A stretch of DNA of 64,000 nucleotides. Origin: Pseudomonadota bacterium. Lineage in GTDB: Bacteria > Desulfobacterota > Syntrophobacteria > Syntrophobacterales > Syntrophobacteraceae. Position numbers and translations under genes: made by a program. The DNA is taken from positions 1 to 64,000 of the forward strand of contig JAEZHY010000301.1 in the NCBI GenBank assembly GCA_023416335.1, written 5' to 3'. The notes under the pieces were generated by a model. It was not told the origin of the DNA. It searched no databases and saw nothing but the letters and a program-made list of their open reading frames with translations. Positions 33,084-42,277 of this stretch are shown in pieces (the stretch's first letter is position 1; every line of letters starts with the position of its first letter).

Positions 33084-35378
33084 ATGTCCAAAGCGCTTTT
33101 GATCGTTGAATCTCCAACAAAAGCAAAGACCCTGGAGCGATATCTCGGGAAAGACTATATCGTCAAGGCCTCCGTCGGTCACATCAAAGATCTTCCGGGC
33201 AATAAACTGGGAATAGACGTGGAGAAGGAATTCAAACCGGAATACCACGTCATGCGCGGAAAGAAGAAGGTACTGGACGATCTCAAGAAGGCTGCATCCA
33301 AAGCTGATACCGTCTATCTCGGGCCTGACCCCGACAGGGAAGGGGAGGCGATTGCCTGGCATATTGCCGAAGAGATCGGGATTGAAGATAAGCCGATGCG
33401 CAGGGTGCTCTTCTACGAACTTACGCACAAGGCCATCCTGGAGGCGCTCGAAAAACCGAACGAGTTGAACCGCAAGCTCTACGAAGCCCAGCAGGCAAGA
33501 AGAATACTCGACCGCCTGGTGGGGTACATGATTTCCCCGATCCTTTGGGAGAAAGTGCGAAGAGGCCTGAGCGCCGGGAGGGTGCAATCGGTTGCTCTCC
33601 GGCTCATTTGCGAGCGGGAAAAAGAAATCCAGCAGTTCGAAAAAGAGGAATACTGGACGATCGATGCGCGTTTGACACCTCGTGCCGACTCGGCGTCCGG
33701 AGAATTTCCTTTCGGCGCGCAACTCATAAAGTTCAAAAAGAAGAAGTGCACGATCGGGAATCAGGCGGAAGCCGAACAACACGTCGAAGCCCTTCGCAGA
33801 CTTCTCTATACAGTAGGCAAGGTCGAAAAGAAGGAGCGTCAGAGAAGGCCGTCGCCGCCTTTCATTACCAGTACGCTCCAGCAGGACGCTGCCAGGAGAT
33901 TTCATTACTCGGCCAAGCAGACGATGAGCATCGCCCAGAAGCTCTATGAAGGTATGGAAGTCGGCAAAGACGGGGCTGTCGGCCTGATCACGTATATGCG
34001 AACCGATTCGACGCGACTTTCACAGGACGCGGTCCAGGCTGCAAGGGATTTTATCGCGGAGAAGTGGGGGCAAAATTATCTGCCTTCGAAACCTGTCGCC
34101 TACAAATCCAAGGAGACGGCGCAGGGAGCGCATGAGGCGATTCGCCCGACGGACGTCAACCGGACGCCGGAGAGCATGTCAAAATTTCTGACAAAGGAAC
34201 AGCTGAACCTCTACACCCTTATCTGGAAGAGGTTCGTTGCCTGCCAGATGTCGCCTGCCCTGATAAATCAGACCACCATAGATATCACGGCCGATGACTA
34301 CGTGCTGCGGACGACCGGTTCGACCGTTGCGTTTCCCGGTTTTCTGACGCTTTACGAAGAAGGGAAGGACGAACCGGAAGACGAAAAGGGCGAAGTGCGC
34401 CTCCCGGAACTCGCGGACGGCCAACCTCTGGATCTTCTCGGGATCGATCCGAAGCAGCATTTCACGCAGCCTCCGCCGCGGTTTACGGAAGCGACCCTGA
34501 TAAAGACTCTCGAGGATCTCGGAATCGGCCGCCCCAGCACCTACGCCACCATTATCTCCACCATCCTGGAGCGAGAATACGTGTTACGGCAGAAGCAACG
34601 CCTGTCTCCGACCGAATTGGGGATGATCATCGACCACCTGCTGGAAGCCAATTTCCCCAACATCGTGGATGTGGCGTTTACTGCAAACATGGAAAAAGGC
34701 CTCGATGAGATAGAAAAAGGGGCCAATCCGCCTTTGCGCCTGCTGAATGAATTCTATGGCGACTTCTCCAAGACGTTGGATTCCGCGAGAAGCGGCATGC
34801 TGAACCTGAAGAGTGCAGGCTGGCCGACGGAACTGAATTGTCCCTGCTGCAGTCAGCCGCTCAAAATCCGTTTCAGCCGGAACGGGCCGTTCCTTGCCTG
34901 CAGCGGATACCCGGAATGTTCCTTCACCTCGGATTACGAACGGGATGAGAAGGGGCATGTTCACGTGGTGGAAACTCAGAAGAAGACAGTGGAGACCGGA
35001 GAAGTCTGCGAAAAATGCGGGTCGCCGATGGTCATGAAAACCGGCAGGTACGGGAACTTCCTTGCCTGCAGCGGTTATCCGAAATGCCGGAACACCCGGC
35101 CGGTTTCCAGCGGCATTCACTGCCCGAGGGAGGGCTGCACGGGCGAACTCGTCGAGCGCATGAGCCGGCGCGGGCGCTTTTACGGATGCAATAAGTATCC
35201 GGAGTGTAAAATGGTGTTCCAGGGTGAGCCTGCTCGCGAAGAATGCCCGGTATGCGGTGCGCCGCTTTTCAGAAGAGCGGCAAAGACGGGAAATGGGACC
35301 CTTTTTTGCATAAACCCATCGTGCAAGTACAAGAAGAAAGAGGAGCAGGAAAACAATATGGCGAGCGGCGGGGAGTAA
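33084..35378 (+). CDS. topA: DNA topoisomerase I with four zinc ribbons
   Basis: 764 aa. Relaxes negative supercoils through a 5'-phosphotyrosine; the catalytic residue is Y304 (GLITYMRTDSTRLS). The Toprim start (LLIVESPTKAKTLERYL) and DPDREGEAIAWH are intact. The C-terminus holds four zinc-ribbon modules (from about 588: CPCC...C, CEKC...C, CPREGC...C, CPVC...C). E. coli has three with four Cys each. ATG at 33084 behind AGAGGTGA. Operon dprA-topA-pilD-rsmE, with gaps of 2-17 bases. Confidence 0.96.
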   Translation: MSKALLIVESPTKAKTLERYLGKDYIVKASVGHIKDLPGNKLGIDVEKEFKPEYHVMRGKKKVLDDLKKAASKADTVYLGPDPDREGEAIAWHIAEEIGIEDKPMRRVLFYELTHKAILEALEKPNELNRKLYEAQQARRILDRLVGYMISPILWEKVRRGLSAGRVQSVALRLICEREKEIQQFEKEEYWTIDARLTPRADSASGEFPFGAQLIKFKKKKCTIGNQAEAEQHVEALRRLLYTVGKVEKKERQRRPSPPFITSTLQQDAARRFHYSAKQTMSIAQKLYEGMEVGKDGAVGLITYMRTDSTRLSQDAVQAARDFIAEKWGQNYLPSKPVAYKSKETAQGAHEAIRPTDVNRTPESMSKFLTKEQLNLYTLIWKRFVACQMSPALINQTTIDITADDYVLRTTGSTVAFPGFLTLYEEGKDEPEDEKGEVRLPELADGQPLDLLGIDPKQHFTQPPPRFTEATLIKTLEDLGIGRPSTYATIISTILEREYVLRQKQRLSPTELGMIIDHLLEANFPNIVDVAFTANMEKGLDEIEKGANPPLRLLNEFYGDFSKTLDSARSGMLNLKSAGWPTELNCPCCSQPLKIRFSRNGPFLACSGYPECSFTSDYERDEKGHVHVVETQKKTVETGEVCEKCGSPMVMKTGRYGNFLACSGYPKCRNTRPVSSGIHCPREGCTGELVERMSRRGRFYGCNKYPECKMVFQGEPAREECPVCGAPLFRRAAKTGNGTLFCINPSCKYKKKEEQENNMASGGE

Positions 35379-35380
35379 AG

Positions 35381-36175
35381 ATGGAGTTGGTTTATGCCGG
35401 GCCGGTTTATGAGCAGATAGTGGCCTTCTGGCTGGGGTGCTGCCTGGGTAGCTTCTATAACGTAATCATATACCGGCTGCCGCTGAATCAGTCGCTTGTC
35501 TATCCCGGGTCGCGGTGTCCGGGATGTGGAAATGAGATCCGCTGGTACGACAACATTCCCATCTTCAGTTACCTGCTCCTGGGAGGCAAGTGCCGGAACT
35601 GCAAGGCTTCGATTTCCGTGCGGTACCCGATCGTTGAAGCACTGACGGGCCTGATTGCCCTGATGCTGTACCGACGCTATGGACTTCACCCGCAATTTGG
35701 AATCGAATTCGTATTCTTCTCCCTCCTGTTGATAATCGCGTTCATCGACCTGGATACTCAAATCATCCCGAATGTGCTCTCACTTTCAGGAATCGTGCTT
35801 GGTGTGTTTTTTTCCTTTTTTACTCCCAGGCTTACCTGGGTGGATTCGCTTCTCGGGGCCTTTCTGGGAGGCGGACTGCTCTATCTGATCGCGGTCGGAT
35901 ATGCGTTCATACGGAAGCAGGAAGGCATGGGAGGCGGCGATATCAAGCTGCTCGGCATGATTGGAGCATTCCTGGGATGGCCCGGAGTCGTTTTTACCGT
36001 ACTGGCCTCCTCCGTGTCCGGCATGATTATTGCTCTTCCTTTTATGTTGAAAAAAGGCGTAGGCCTTGGCGCCAGGATACCTTACGGACCTTTTCTCGCA
36101 CTTGGTGCCGTCGTGTATCTCTTTTGGGGGCAACTCTTCTACAACTGGTACTTTAACGAGTTGCTCGGGATGTAG
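35381..36175 (+). CDS. pilD: Type IV prepilin peptidase / N-methyltransferase
   Basis: 264 aa, integral membrane. Cleaves and N-methylates type IV pilin and type II secretion pseudopilins. The cytoplasmic zinc loop has C46-xx-C49 and C71-xx-C74. The two catalytic aspartates are D123 (FIDLDTQIIP) and D187 (GMGGGDIKL). About eight hydrophobic helices. The ATG lies 2 bases after the topA stop behind GGGGAG. No pilin gene is in the window. Confidence 0.95.
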   Translation: MELVYAGPVYEQIVAFWLGCCLGSFYNVIIYRLPLNQSLVYPGSRCPGCGNEIRWYDNIPIFSYLLLGGKCRNCKASISVRYPIVEALTGLIALMLYRRYGLHPQFGIEFVFFSLLLIIAFIDLDTQIIPNVLSLSGIVLGVFFSFFTPRLTWVDSLLGAFLGGGLLYLIAVGYAFIRKQEGMGGGDIKLLGMIGAFLGWPGVVFTVLASSVSGMIIALPFMLKKGVGLGARIPYGPFLALGAVVYLFWGQLFYNWYFNELLGM

Positions 36176-36181
36176 GTTCCG

Positions 36182-36976
36182 ATGACCCGCAGGTGCTTCT
36201 TTGTCAATGAGATCGACGTTGACGCTCAGACCGTCAATCTTCCAACGCAGGCGTCGCATCATCTCGAAAATGTCCTGCGCCTGAAAGCGGGGGACGCGAT
36301 CGAAATCCGGGACGGTCTCGGGCGTGCCTGGGCTGGTGAAATAGCCGGAATAAAGAAGGGCAGTGTGTCCGTCCGGCTTCTGGGAGAGCGCGATTTCCCG
36401 GGTGTCGAGTCGCCCCTGGGAATCTCGCTGGCGCTTGGGCTGGCCCGATCCGACATCATGGATCTGGTGGTGCGGCAGGCAACGGAGATGGGAGTCTCGC
36501 GACTCCTTGCGTTCCGGGCTGCGAGAAGCCAGTATGGACTTGCCGGGAACCAGGCGGAAAAGAAGAAGGAGCGCTGGTTGAAAATCGCCCGGGAGGCGAT
36601 GTGCCAGTGCGGAAGAACGAGAGTGCCGGAAATTGCGGTTTTCGAAGATCTCGACCGCTTTCTTGCCTTAATTTCGCAGGAATCGGAACCGGGACCGCAA
36701 CTGAAAATATTTGCACGGGAAGGAGAATCGGACAGGGGGCTTGAGATGCTCAGGCAATCATGGCCGCAGTGTGCGGGGGTAGTGGGTGCGATCGGCCCTG
36801 AAGGCGGCTGGGAGAGTTCCGAAGCCGCCCGGCTTGAGGGAGCAGGCTTTCTTCCCGTTCATCTTGGACCGAGAGTTTTGCGTTACGAAACAGCTGCTAT
36901 CGCTCTGATTTCCTCGATCCAGCTCCTCTGGGGCGATATGGGGGAAACCAAGGACAAGAGGGGGCGACAAGGATGA
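36182..36976 (+). CDS. rsmE: 16S rRNA (uracil-1498-N3)-methyltransferase
   Basis: 264 aa SPOUT-class enzyme. N-terminal PUA-like part (SHHLENVLRLKAGDAIEIRDG), then the knotted SAM domain with QATEMGVSRL, the IGPEGGW motif and LGPRVLRYETAAI, all diagnostic. Methylates U1498 in the small subunit decoding region. Follows pilD by 6 bases; its TGA overlaps the next ATG (ATGA). Confidence 0.95.
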   Translation: MTRRCFFVNEIDVDAQTVNLPTQASHHLENVLRLKAGDAIEIRDGLGRAWAGEIAGIKKGSVSVRLLGERDFPGVESPLGISLALGLARSDIMDLVVRQATEMGVSRLLAFRAARSQYGLAGNQAEKKKERWLKIAREAMCQCGRTRVPEIAVFEDLDRFLALISQESEPGPQLKIFAREGESDRGLEMLRQSWPQCAGVVGAIGPEGGWESSEAARLEGAGFLPVHLGPRVLRYETAAIALISSIQLLWGDMGETKDKRGRQG

Positions 36977-37749
36977 AGTGCACTAAATGCGGTTTTGTAA
37001 GTTTCGATTACCTATCCGAATGCCGGAAATGCGGGACCGATATCTCTGCGGCAAGAGACCTGTTGGGTTTTTCTTCCGTAAAGCCTTCAGTCCCGTCCCT
37101 CCTGGGATCGCTCCTGGGGAAGTCCGCTCCTCTGCCTGAACCTGGGCCTCTCTCCGTGGAAGAGCCTGCTGCTTTGCCCACGTTCGACTTCGAGGAAGAA
37201 CCGGAAATCGCCGATGGTTTCAAACTTGTCGATTCCGAAGCCGATGGAGGCGCGCCCGGCCTGGTCACGGCTCCTCTTCCCGAATCCGATGAAGGCGAGG
37301 AGGATTTCAGCCTTCTCGATCTCACGGACGACGAACTCGACCTGCTCATTGACAAAGACCAGAATCCGGCAGAGCGGCCGGTTCCCGCGCAGGTTGTGGC
37401 GAGAGGAGGCCCGGGAGCGGGCGGTTTGATCCCGGATTTTAATATCGACTCACTCCCCGGTTTGTCGGCGAAGCCCGAGCAGCCTGCCCCTGCGGCAAAG
37501 CCTGCCGCAGCAGCACCCAGGCAGCCGGGCGAAGCCGCTGCGGAAGACGATTTTGTAATTGAACTTTCGGAAAAGGATCTTCAGTCTCTGCTCACAGATC
37601 TCGGAGAAGTGCCGGAATCCGACGCGGCCAAAAAAACTGCCGCTCCTGAAGAACCGAAAGGCGATCTGGACGAGCTGGTCCTGGAACTCGACAAGCTCGG
37701 CAATTTCAAGCTCGATCCCGAAGAACCGCCGGCGGGGCAGAAGAAGTAA
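36973..37749 (+). CDS. Zinc-ribbon protein with long acidic disordered region
   Basis: 258 aa. N-terminal ribbon: C3-xx-C6 and C17-xx-C20 (MKCTKCGF, CRKCGTD). The rest is low-complexity, rich in Glu, Asp, Pro and Ala, with three short acidic helices of similar sequence (FSLLDLTDDELDLLI, FVIELSEKDLQSLL and DELVLELDKLGNF) that look like repeated docking motifs. No family name known. Translationally coupled to rsmE and last gene of the dprA operon. Could be an adaptor; function unknown. Confidence 0.75.
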   Translation: MKCTKCGFVSFDYLSECRKCGTDISAARDLLGFSSVKPSVPSLLGSLLGKSAPLPEPGPLSVEEPAALPTFDFEEEPEIADGFKLVDSEADGGAPGLVTAPLPESDEGEEDFSLLDLTDDELDLLIDKDQNPAERPVPAQVVARGGPGAGGLIPDFNIDSLPGLSAKPEQPAPAAKPAAAAPRQPGEAAAEDDFVIELSEKDLQSLLTDLGEVPESDAAKKTAAPEEPKGDLDELVLELDKLGNFKLDPEEPPAGQKK

Positions 37750-37868
37750 CAGATCTTTGTCCATTAGCCGTTCTTGGCGTTCTCCGTCCGCCTTCGCCGC
37801 TGTCGAGGCATCGATCCGGGTATCCGTCGTAAAATTGATGCCCCGGATAAATTGCGAAACAAAAAAGG

Positions 37869-37897
37869 TTGACACCGGTTCTCCGTTTTACTAATAT
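37869..37897 (+). promoter_or_regulatory. Sigma-70 promoter of tRNA-Phe
   Basis: TTGACA (37869-37874), 17-base spacer, TAATAT (37892-37897), then the mature tRNA 12 bases later. A near-consensus promoter. Confidence 0.8.
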
Positions 37898-37909
37898 GCA
37901 AAGGGTTAT

Positions 37910-37982
37910 GGCGAGGTAGCTCAGTCGGTAGAGCAGTGGACTGAAAATCCTCGTGTCCTCAGTTCGATTCTGAGCCTCGCCA
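37910..37982 (+). tRNA. tRNA-Phe (anticodon GAA)
   Basis: Full cloverleaf: acceptor GGCGAGG/CCTCGCC, D-stem GCTC/GAGC, anticodon loop CTGAAAA with GAA at 37943-37945, T-arm CTCAG-TTCGATT-CTGAG, discriminator A. CCA is not encoded. A strong promoter lies before it and a hairpin terminator directly after. It stands at the left edge of an island, see 37992-48187. Confidence 0.97.
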
Positions 37983-37991
37983 CTCCAAAAT

Positions 37992-38024
37992 AAGGCACTC
38001 AGCGAGAAATCGTTGAGTGCCTTT
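37992..38024 (+). repeat. Left 33-bp direct repeat / tRNA-Phe terminator
   Basis: The stem AAGGCACTCA / TGAGTGCCTT is followed by T-rich DNA, so it terminates the tRNA transcript. The same 33 bases recur exactly at 48155-48187. The position 10 bases after a tRNA suggests an attachment site. Confidence 0.85.
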
Positions 38025-38690
38025 GTTGTTTTGTGGGTCTTGAAGCCGATTTTTACAACCATACTGCAGCTGGTGATTCCATAGTTGTTAGGTATATAAT
38101 AAGCCAATAGAGAGTGCAGCAGGCAAACGGGGGCGGCGTGGGGCTTTTGAGCAGACGAATCTGACTTGTCCACGAGCGTTCCCTGGTGCTTGCCATTTTG
38201 CAATGATCCGGCGCCGGGATCGATGGCTTCACAGGGCCGAAAACCATGCAGTACAAAGTCGCCTCTACTCGGGGTGCGGCGTTGGCATGTTGTTGATCGA
38301 GTCTCCAATCCATTCCCGAAGAGTCATACAATATAATCGCCGATGTTGCGATACCCGGTAGAGAGGGTGCCGGTGCGTTGCTTCTACGCCTCTCGGATAT
38401 CCGGTGCTTTGGAAATCGACCTGCGAAAATCGGCGGCAGTGGTCAGGAAATGGCAAGGCACGGCGGCGGGGAGGGGGCTGTAAGCGACACCCCCCTATCC
38501 CCGTCCGAGGTGTTGCCGCCGGCTCAGTGCGGGTCTCATCCGCTCCGTTAAAGCTTACCATTTTTCTATACGATTTTTTTCACATGGGAAAACAATTAAG
38601 GCCTTGACACCGGACAACCGATTATTTAAACAGATAGTTGACTCATCTGCCAAGTGTAGAAGGAGCAGCAGAGGCCCTATGACATCCGTG
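38025..38690. other. Island left end without convincing genes
   Basis: 666 bases. Several short minus-strand frames exist (for example 38265-38561), but none has a ribosome-binding site or a recognisable domain. No integrase fragment can be read in any frame by eye. It may contain an eroded gene or an untranslated RNA. Confidence 0.4.
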
Positions 38691-39182
38691 TCACGGGGCT
38701 TTGGTCTTTTTACTCCAGTATTCATCTCTTTCCTTCTCAAAAGTTCTTTTTCGCCTCTCTTTCAAGCAATAAGCCGTTTTGAGGAGGTAGTAATTGCTGC
38801 GTTTTGCGAGAACAACCGCGAAATCATAGTCCTCTGCCCAAATCACCACGTTAGTTTTGGACCCACGCTTGCTTTCCCACCATGAGAATTTTTCTTGGCC
38901 TGCGAGTTTTATAGTCCAGGCAATCCAGCGAATACGTTCACAACGCTCCATATCCGGAATGCGGTCATCTTCGTTTCGGTTTTCGGGGCTTGGGGCTTCC
39001 GATATGACGTGCCAAAAACTAAACCCTTTGCCATTATGCTCGGGCATGAACTTAGTGCGCACGGGTAATTGTCTAAACAAAAGGTCGCCATTTACGATTG
39101 TGTCAAGGTATTCCTGGTACAGTATATCCAGATAGGGTTCCCATCTGCCCTCAAACTGAAGTAACAGAGGAGGTCCACTCAT
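38691..39182 (-). CDS. Phage P1-related uncharacterised protein
   Basis: 163 aa. Matches from memory a family annotated as phage P1-related: conserved blocks FWHVISE, RIPDMERCERIRWIAWTI and YYLLKTAYCL, followed by a basic tail. Members occur on islands next to small or defence genes; a toxin-like RNase fold of the BECR type has been proposed for similar proteins, which I cannot verify. It starts 3 bases after the DUF3800 stop, so the two form one operon. AGGG precedes the ATG. Codon use is more AT-rich than the core genes. Confidence 0.65.
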   Translation of the reverse strand: MSGPPLLLQFEGRWEPYLDILYQEYLDTIVNGDLLFRQLPVRTKFMPEHNGKGFSFWHVISEAPSPENRNEDDRIPDMERCERIRWIAWTIKLAGQEKFSWWESKRGSKTNVVIWAEDYDFAVVLAKRSNYYLLKTAYCLKERRKRTFEKERDEYWSKKTKAP

Positions 39183-39185
39183 GCT

Positions 39186-39887
39186 TTATCCCTGAGATTG
39201 CCAGACAAAAACATTAAATTTTTGCTCTCGGGGGAGAGTGGAACGCAGAAGGCTGTGCCTTGATCTTGCACGTATGCGGTCAATAATCGCTATTTTAGCG
39301 TCACTGCCCACATTACCCCGGTGAAGATAGGAAAGGGCACCGATAAGGAGGTCAGTCATTTGAATAAGCATGACTTCATGGGACCGTACTAGCTGTATGT
39401 CTTGGATTATGTGACGGTCGAAATCCAGGTGGCTATTACTGAGGACACTATGAAGCTTATCAACCTTTCTCTGCCCTCGCGAGTCCTTTATATCCAGGAA
39501 AATGCGAAAGCGATGTTCGGAGTCAATTAAATAAGTAAGTAGCCAATACCACATCTTATAGTAAAAATCATCGTGGGTTTGATGGAATTTCTCGTGATCG
39601 AGGATTGATTTATCCGGAACAACAACCCCTCTGAAATGCAGCAAAGGATTATCAAAAAAGAAGTCTATAAGGGAAAGATAGAAGTCGAGTTTACCCGGAG
39701 AGAGTTTTGTCCACTTTATTTCGAAAGTGGGAGATAGTCCAAAATGCCGTTTAATGGACTTTATGTTCTCCCCGAGAGCGGATCGATGAGCAGCATCACA
39801 CCAAACAGCACCGAGCACCATTACCCGTTGGTGGTCGTGCTGAAGGTGGCATGATTCATCGCAATAGATATGTACCGTATTACTCAA
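39186..39887 (-). CDS. DUF3800 family protein
   Basis: 233 aa. N-terminal IYCDESC (residues 7-13) is the YxDES motif of DUF3800, an RNase H-like fold; a further acidic motif FLDIKDSRG (~130) and the late LIQMTDLLIGAL segment with Asp complete the probable metal site. Family members are often found in mobile elements and defence islands; a nuclease role is inferred, not shown. First gene of a leftward pair, divergent from the restriction operon (255-base gap). Confidence 0.82.
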   Translation of the reverse strand: MSNTVHIYCDESCHLQHDHQRVMVLGAVWCDAAHRSALGENIKSIKRHFGLSPTFEIKWTKLSPGKLDFYLSLIDFFFDNPLLHFRGVVVPDKSILDHEKFHQTHDDFYYKMWYWLLTYLIDSEHRFRIFLDIKDSRGQRKVDKLHSVLSNSHLDFDRHIIQDIQLVRSHEVMLIQMTDLLIGALSYLHRGNVGSDAKIAIIDRIRARSRHSLLRSTLPREQKFNVFVWQSQG

Positions 39888-40142
39888 GGTATGCCTCGCC
39901 GGACATGCTCCAAACTCGCTAAGAGATGAAGGCCTGACTATACCACAACAGAAAAGGAAGCGGCTTAAAATCTGTCTCCCCTGCTCTCTAATGCGCGCAA
40001 GAGGGTCGCATTAGTGGACGCAAGCTCCCATCAGCCTGTGTAGCTTTAGGATGACCGCAGACTACCATTGTGAGTAGGTCGGTCATGTGGTATTCCTGCT
40101 GCTCCCCGACCTGAATAGTATTACTTAAATCAAGGATGTTAC

Positions 40143-41642
40143 GTGCAGGATTCCGCTCTGACCCTGAGCCAACTTGAATCGCACCTGTGGGAGTCCGCAA
40201 ACATATTGCGCGGTCCCGTGGATGCGGCGGATTTTAAGACCTACATCTTCCCCCTGCTCTTTTTTAAGCGCATCTCGGACGTACATGACGAGGAATACGC
40301 GGCGGCCCTGGAAGAGTCTGGCGGCGACGAGGAATACGCAAGGTTCCCGCAAAACTACCGCTTTCAGATTCCGGATGGTTGCCATTGGAGCGATGTGCGC
40401 GTCGTTGCCACGAACGTCGGCCAGGCGCTTCAGAAAGCCATCAGGGGGATTGAAAAGGCGAACCCCGAGACTCTTTACGGTATCTTCGGGGATGCTGCCT
40501 GGACCAATAAAGATCGCCTCCCGGATTCACTGCTCCGAGACCTCGTTGAACATTTTTCCCGTATCAACCTCGGCAATAAGGCAGCACAGGCGGACATTCT
40601 TGGGCAATCCTACGAATACCTGATTAAGAAATTCGCGGACCTCACCAATAAGAAAGCGGGCGAGTTTTATACCCCGCGTTCGGTCGTGCGGCTGATGGTC
40701 AAAATCCTTGACCCTAAGGAAGGCGAGACCATCTGCGATCCGGCTTGCGGAACCGGGGGCATGTTGCTGGAGTCTATCCATCACGTCCGCGAAAACCACG
40801 GAGACGATCGTACCCTTTGGGGCCGGTTGTTCGGCCAGGAAAAAAACCTCACGACTTCGGCGATAGCCCGGATGAACCTGTTCCTGCATGGTGCGTCCGA
40901 TTTCACCGTGGTCCGAGGCGATACCCTGCGCCAACCCGCTTTCTTTTCCGGCGACGGTCTTTCCACCTTCGACTGTGTTATCGCAAATCCACCTTTTTCC
41001 CTGGAAAAGTGGGGCGAAGAAGTCTGGACCAGCGACCCTTACGGCCGGAACTTTGCCGGGATGCCCCCGGGAAAGAGCGGCGATTATGCATGGGTCCAAC
41101 ACATGATAAAGTCCATGGCCCCCGGTACGGGCAGGATGTGTGTTGTTTTGCCCCACGGCGTGCTTTTCCGAATGGGCAGGGAAGGCGAGATTCGGAAAAA
41201 GATTCTTCAGATGGACCTGCTTGAGGCCGTGATAGGCCTCGGCCCCAACCTGTTTTACGGTACCGGCCTTGCTGCGTGCATCCTGGTCTTTCGGCAGCGA
41301 AAGATTAGGGATAAGAAGAAGAAAGTCCTCATCCTGGATGCTTCCCGCGAATTCAAAACCGGCCGGGCACAAAACGATCTGCTGCCCGAGCACGTCGAGA
41401 ACATCTTTGGTTGGTATCGCGGTTACAGGGACGTGGAAGGGGTAGCCCGTTTGGTAAACCTGGACGATATCGCCGCAAATGACTGGAATCTGAACATCCC
41501 GCGTTACGTGGAGCCGGTGAGCGAAAACGAGGTCTTGACGGTCGAAGAGGCCATGAAACAGCTCAAAGAGAGTGCCATGGAGGCGTTTGAAGCAGAGGAT
41601 GCACTCGTCGCCATTCTTAAAAAAGAGGGGCTTCTCGCATGA
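40143..41642 (+). CDS. hsdM: Type I restriction-modification methyltransferase, stand-alone HsdM
   Basis: 499 aa. N6-adenine methyltransferase subunit. N-terminal HsdM helical domain (~10-165), SAM motif DPACGTGG (199-206), catalytic NPPF (282-285). Start is GTG at 40143 behind AAGGA. By eye about half of the residues match the methylase half of the HsdM-HsdS fusion two genes on, so it is a tandem paralogue, not a fragment. Its stop overlaps the next ATG by 4 bases (ATGA). Confidence 0.92.
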   Translation: MQDSALTLSQLESHLWESANILRGPVDAADFKTYIFPLLFFKRISDVHDEEYAAALEESGGDEEYARFPQNYRFQIPDGCHWSDVRVVATNVGQALQKAIRGIEKANPETLYGIFGDAAWTNKDRLPDSLLRDLVEHFSRINLGNKAAQADILGQSYEYLIKKFADLTNKKAGEFYTPRSVVRLMVKILDPKEGETICDPACGTGGMLLESIHHVRENHGDDRTLWGRLFGQEKNLTTSAIARMNLFLHGASDFTVVRGDTLRQPAFFSGDGLSTFDCVIANPPFSLEKWGEEVWTSDPYGRNFAGMPPGKSGDYAWVQHMIKSMAPGTGRMCVVLPHGVLFRMGREGEIRKKILQMDLLEAVIGLGPNLFYGTGLAACILVFRQRKIRDKKKKVLILDASREFKTGRAQNDLLPEHVENIFGWYRGYRDVEGVARLVNLDDIAANDWNLNIPRYVEPVSENEVLTVEEAMKQLKESAMEAFEAEDALVAILKKEGLLA

Positions 41643-42277
41643 TCGAGCCGACCAAATACCAACTGGACTTGCTCCGCGAAGCCGTTAAGTATCTCAAAGA
41701 GAACGAATACATTCCGTACCTTAAGTTGAAACGTCTTCTGGCTGAAAAGCCGCCCGGGTTCGAAGTCGAATTTCGTCAGACCTTTGAATCGTATTATGTC
41801 ATGGGTGCGGCTGGCCTTACCCAAGCCTTTAAAAAGCGATTTTTTGATCTCCTTTTCACCTTGACGATCTGTGATGACGACCCCTACACTCGGCTTCTGG
41901 AAGACCTTTACAAATACCCGAGTCTGAAAGGGGCTAACACTCTCCAGTGCTCTTTTGTCTCCAAGATGGTTGCTGTCCATGATGAATCCCGCCCCATCCT
42001 CGACAAGCATGTAAGCAGCTTCTTCGGCATTGCTGTTCCTTTGAACGGGAATCTCGAATTTCGCATTTCGGTTTTCGTGACTTGCATGGGGTTCCTGCGC
42101 CAAATCTATCAGGCGTGGGCCGAACTTCCTGCGGTCGATGAAATCCTCTCACGCTTTAAGCAAAAACATCCAGGTCTTAAAGACTGTAACACATGCCGAC
42201 TCATAGATTTACTTGTCTGGACGGTCGGAAGGAAACAGCTTTGGGACAGCCCTTATATGAAAAGAGAAAGTAAATGA
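41639..42277 (+). CDS. Unknown protein embedded in the type I RM operon
   Basis: 212 aa, mostly helical. It overlaps the genes on both sides by 4 bases, so it is fully part of the operon. No family recognised. A middle segment (SFVSKMVAVHDESRPILDKHVSSFF-type, residues ~103-128) resembles the helix-hairpin region of some DNA-glycosylase-like proteins, where FxSKxL...PIxD is common, but the catalytic Lys/Asp pair cannot be assigned. It may be an accessory that alters or protects the RM complex. Confidence 0.7.
   Translation: MIEPTKYQLDLLREAVKYLKENEYIPYLKLKRLLAEKPPGFEVEFRQTFESYYVMGAAGLTQAFKKRFFDLLFTLTICDDDPYTRLLEDLYKYPSLKGANTLQCSFVSKMVAVHDESRPILDKHVSSFFGIAVPLNGNLEFRISVFVTCMGFLRQIYQAWAELPAVDEILSRFKQKHPGLKDCNTCRLIDLLVWTVGRKQLWDSPYMKRESK

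Noticed and set aside
38025..38690. Integrase or transposase remnant at the left end of the island
   Set aside because: No frame shows tyrosine- or serine-recombinase motifs; the short frames lack start signals.
40143..42277. Idea that the first hsdM is a broken duplicate
   Set aside because: Full length with all methylase motifs and tight coupling to its neighbours.
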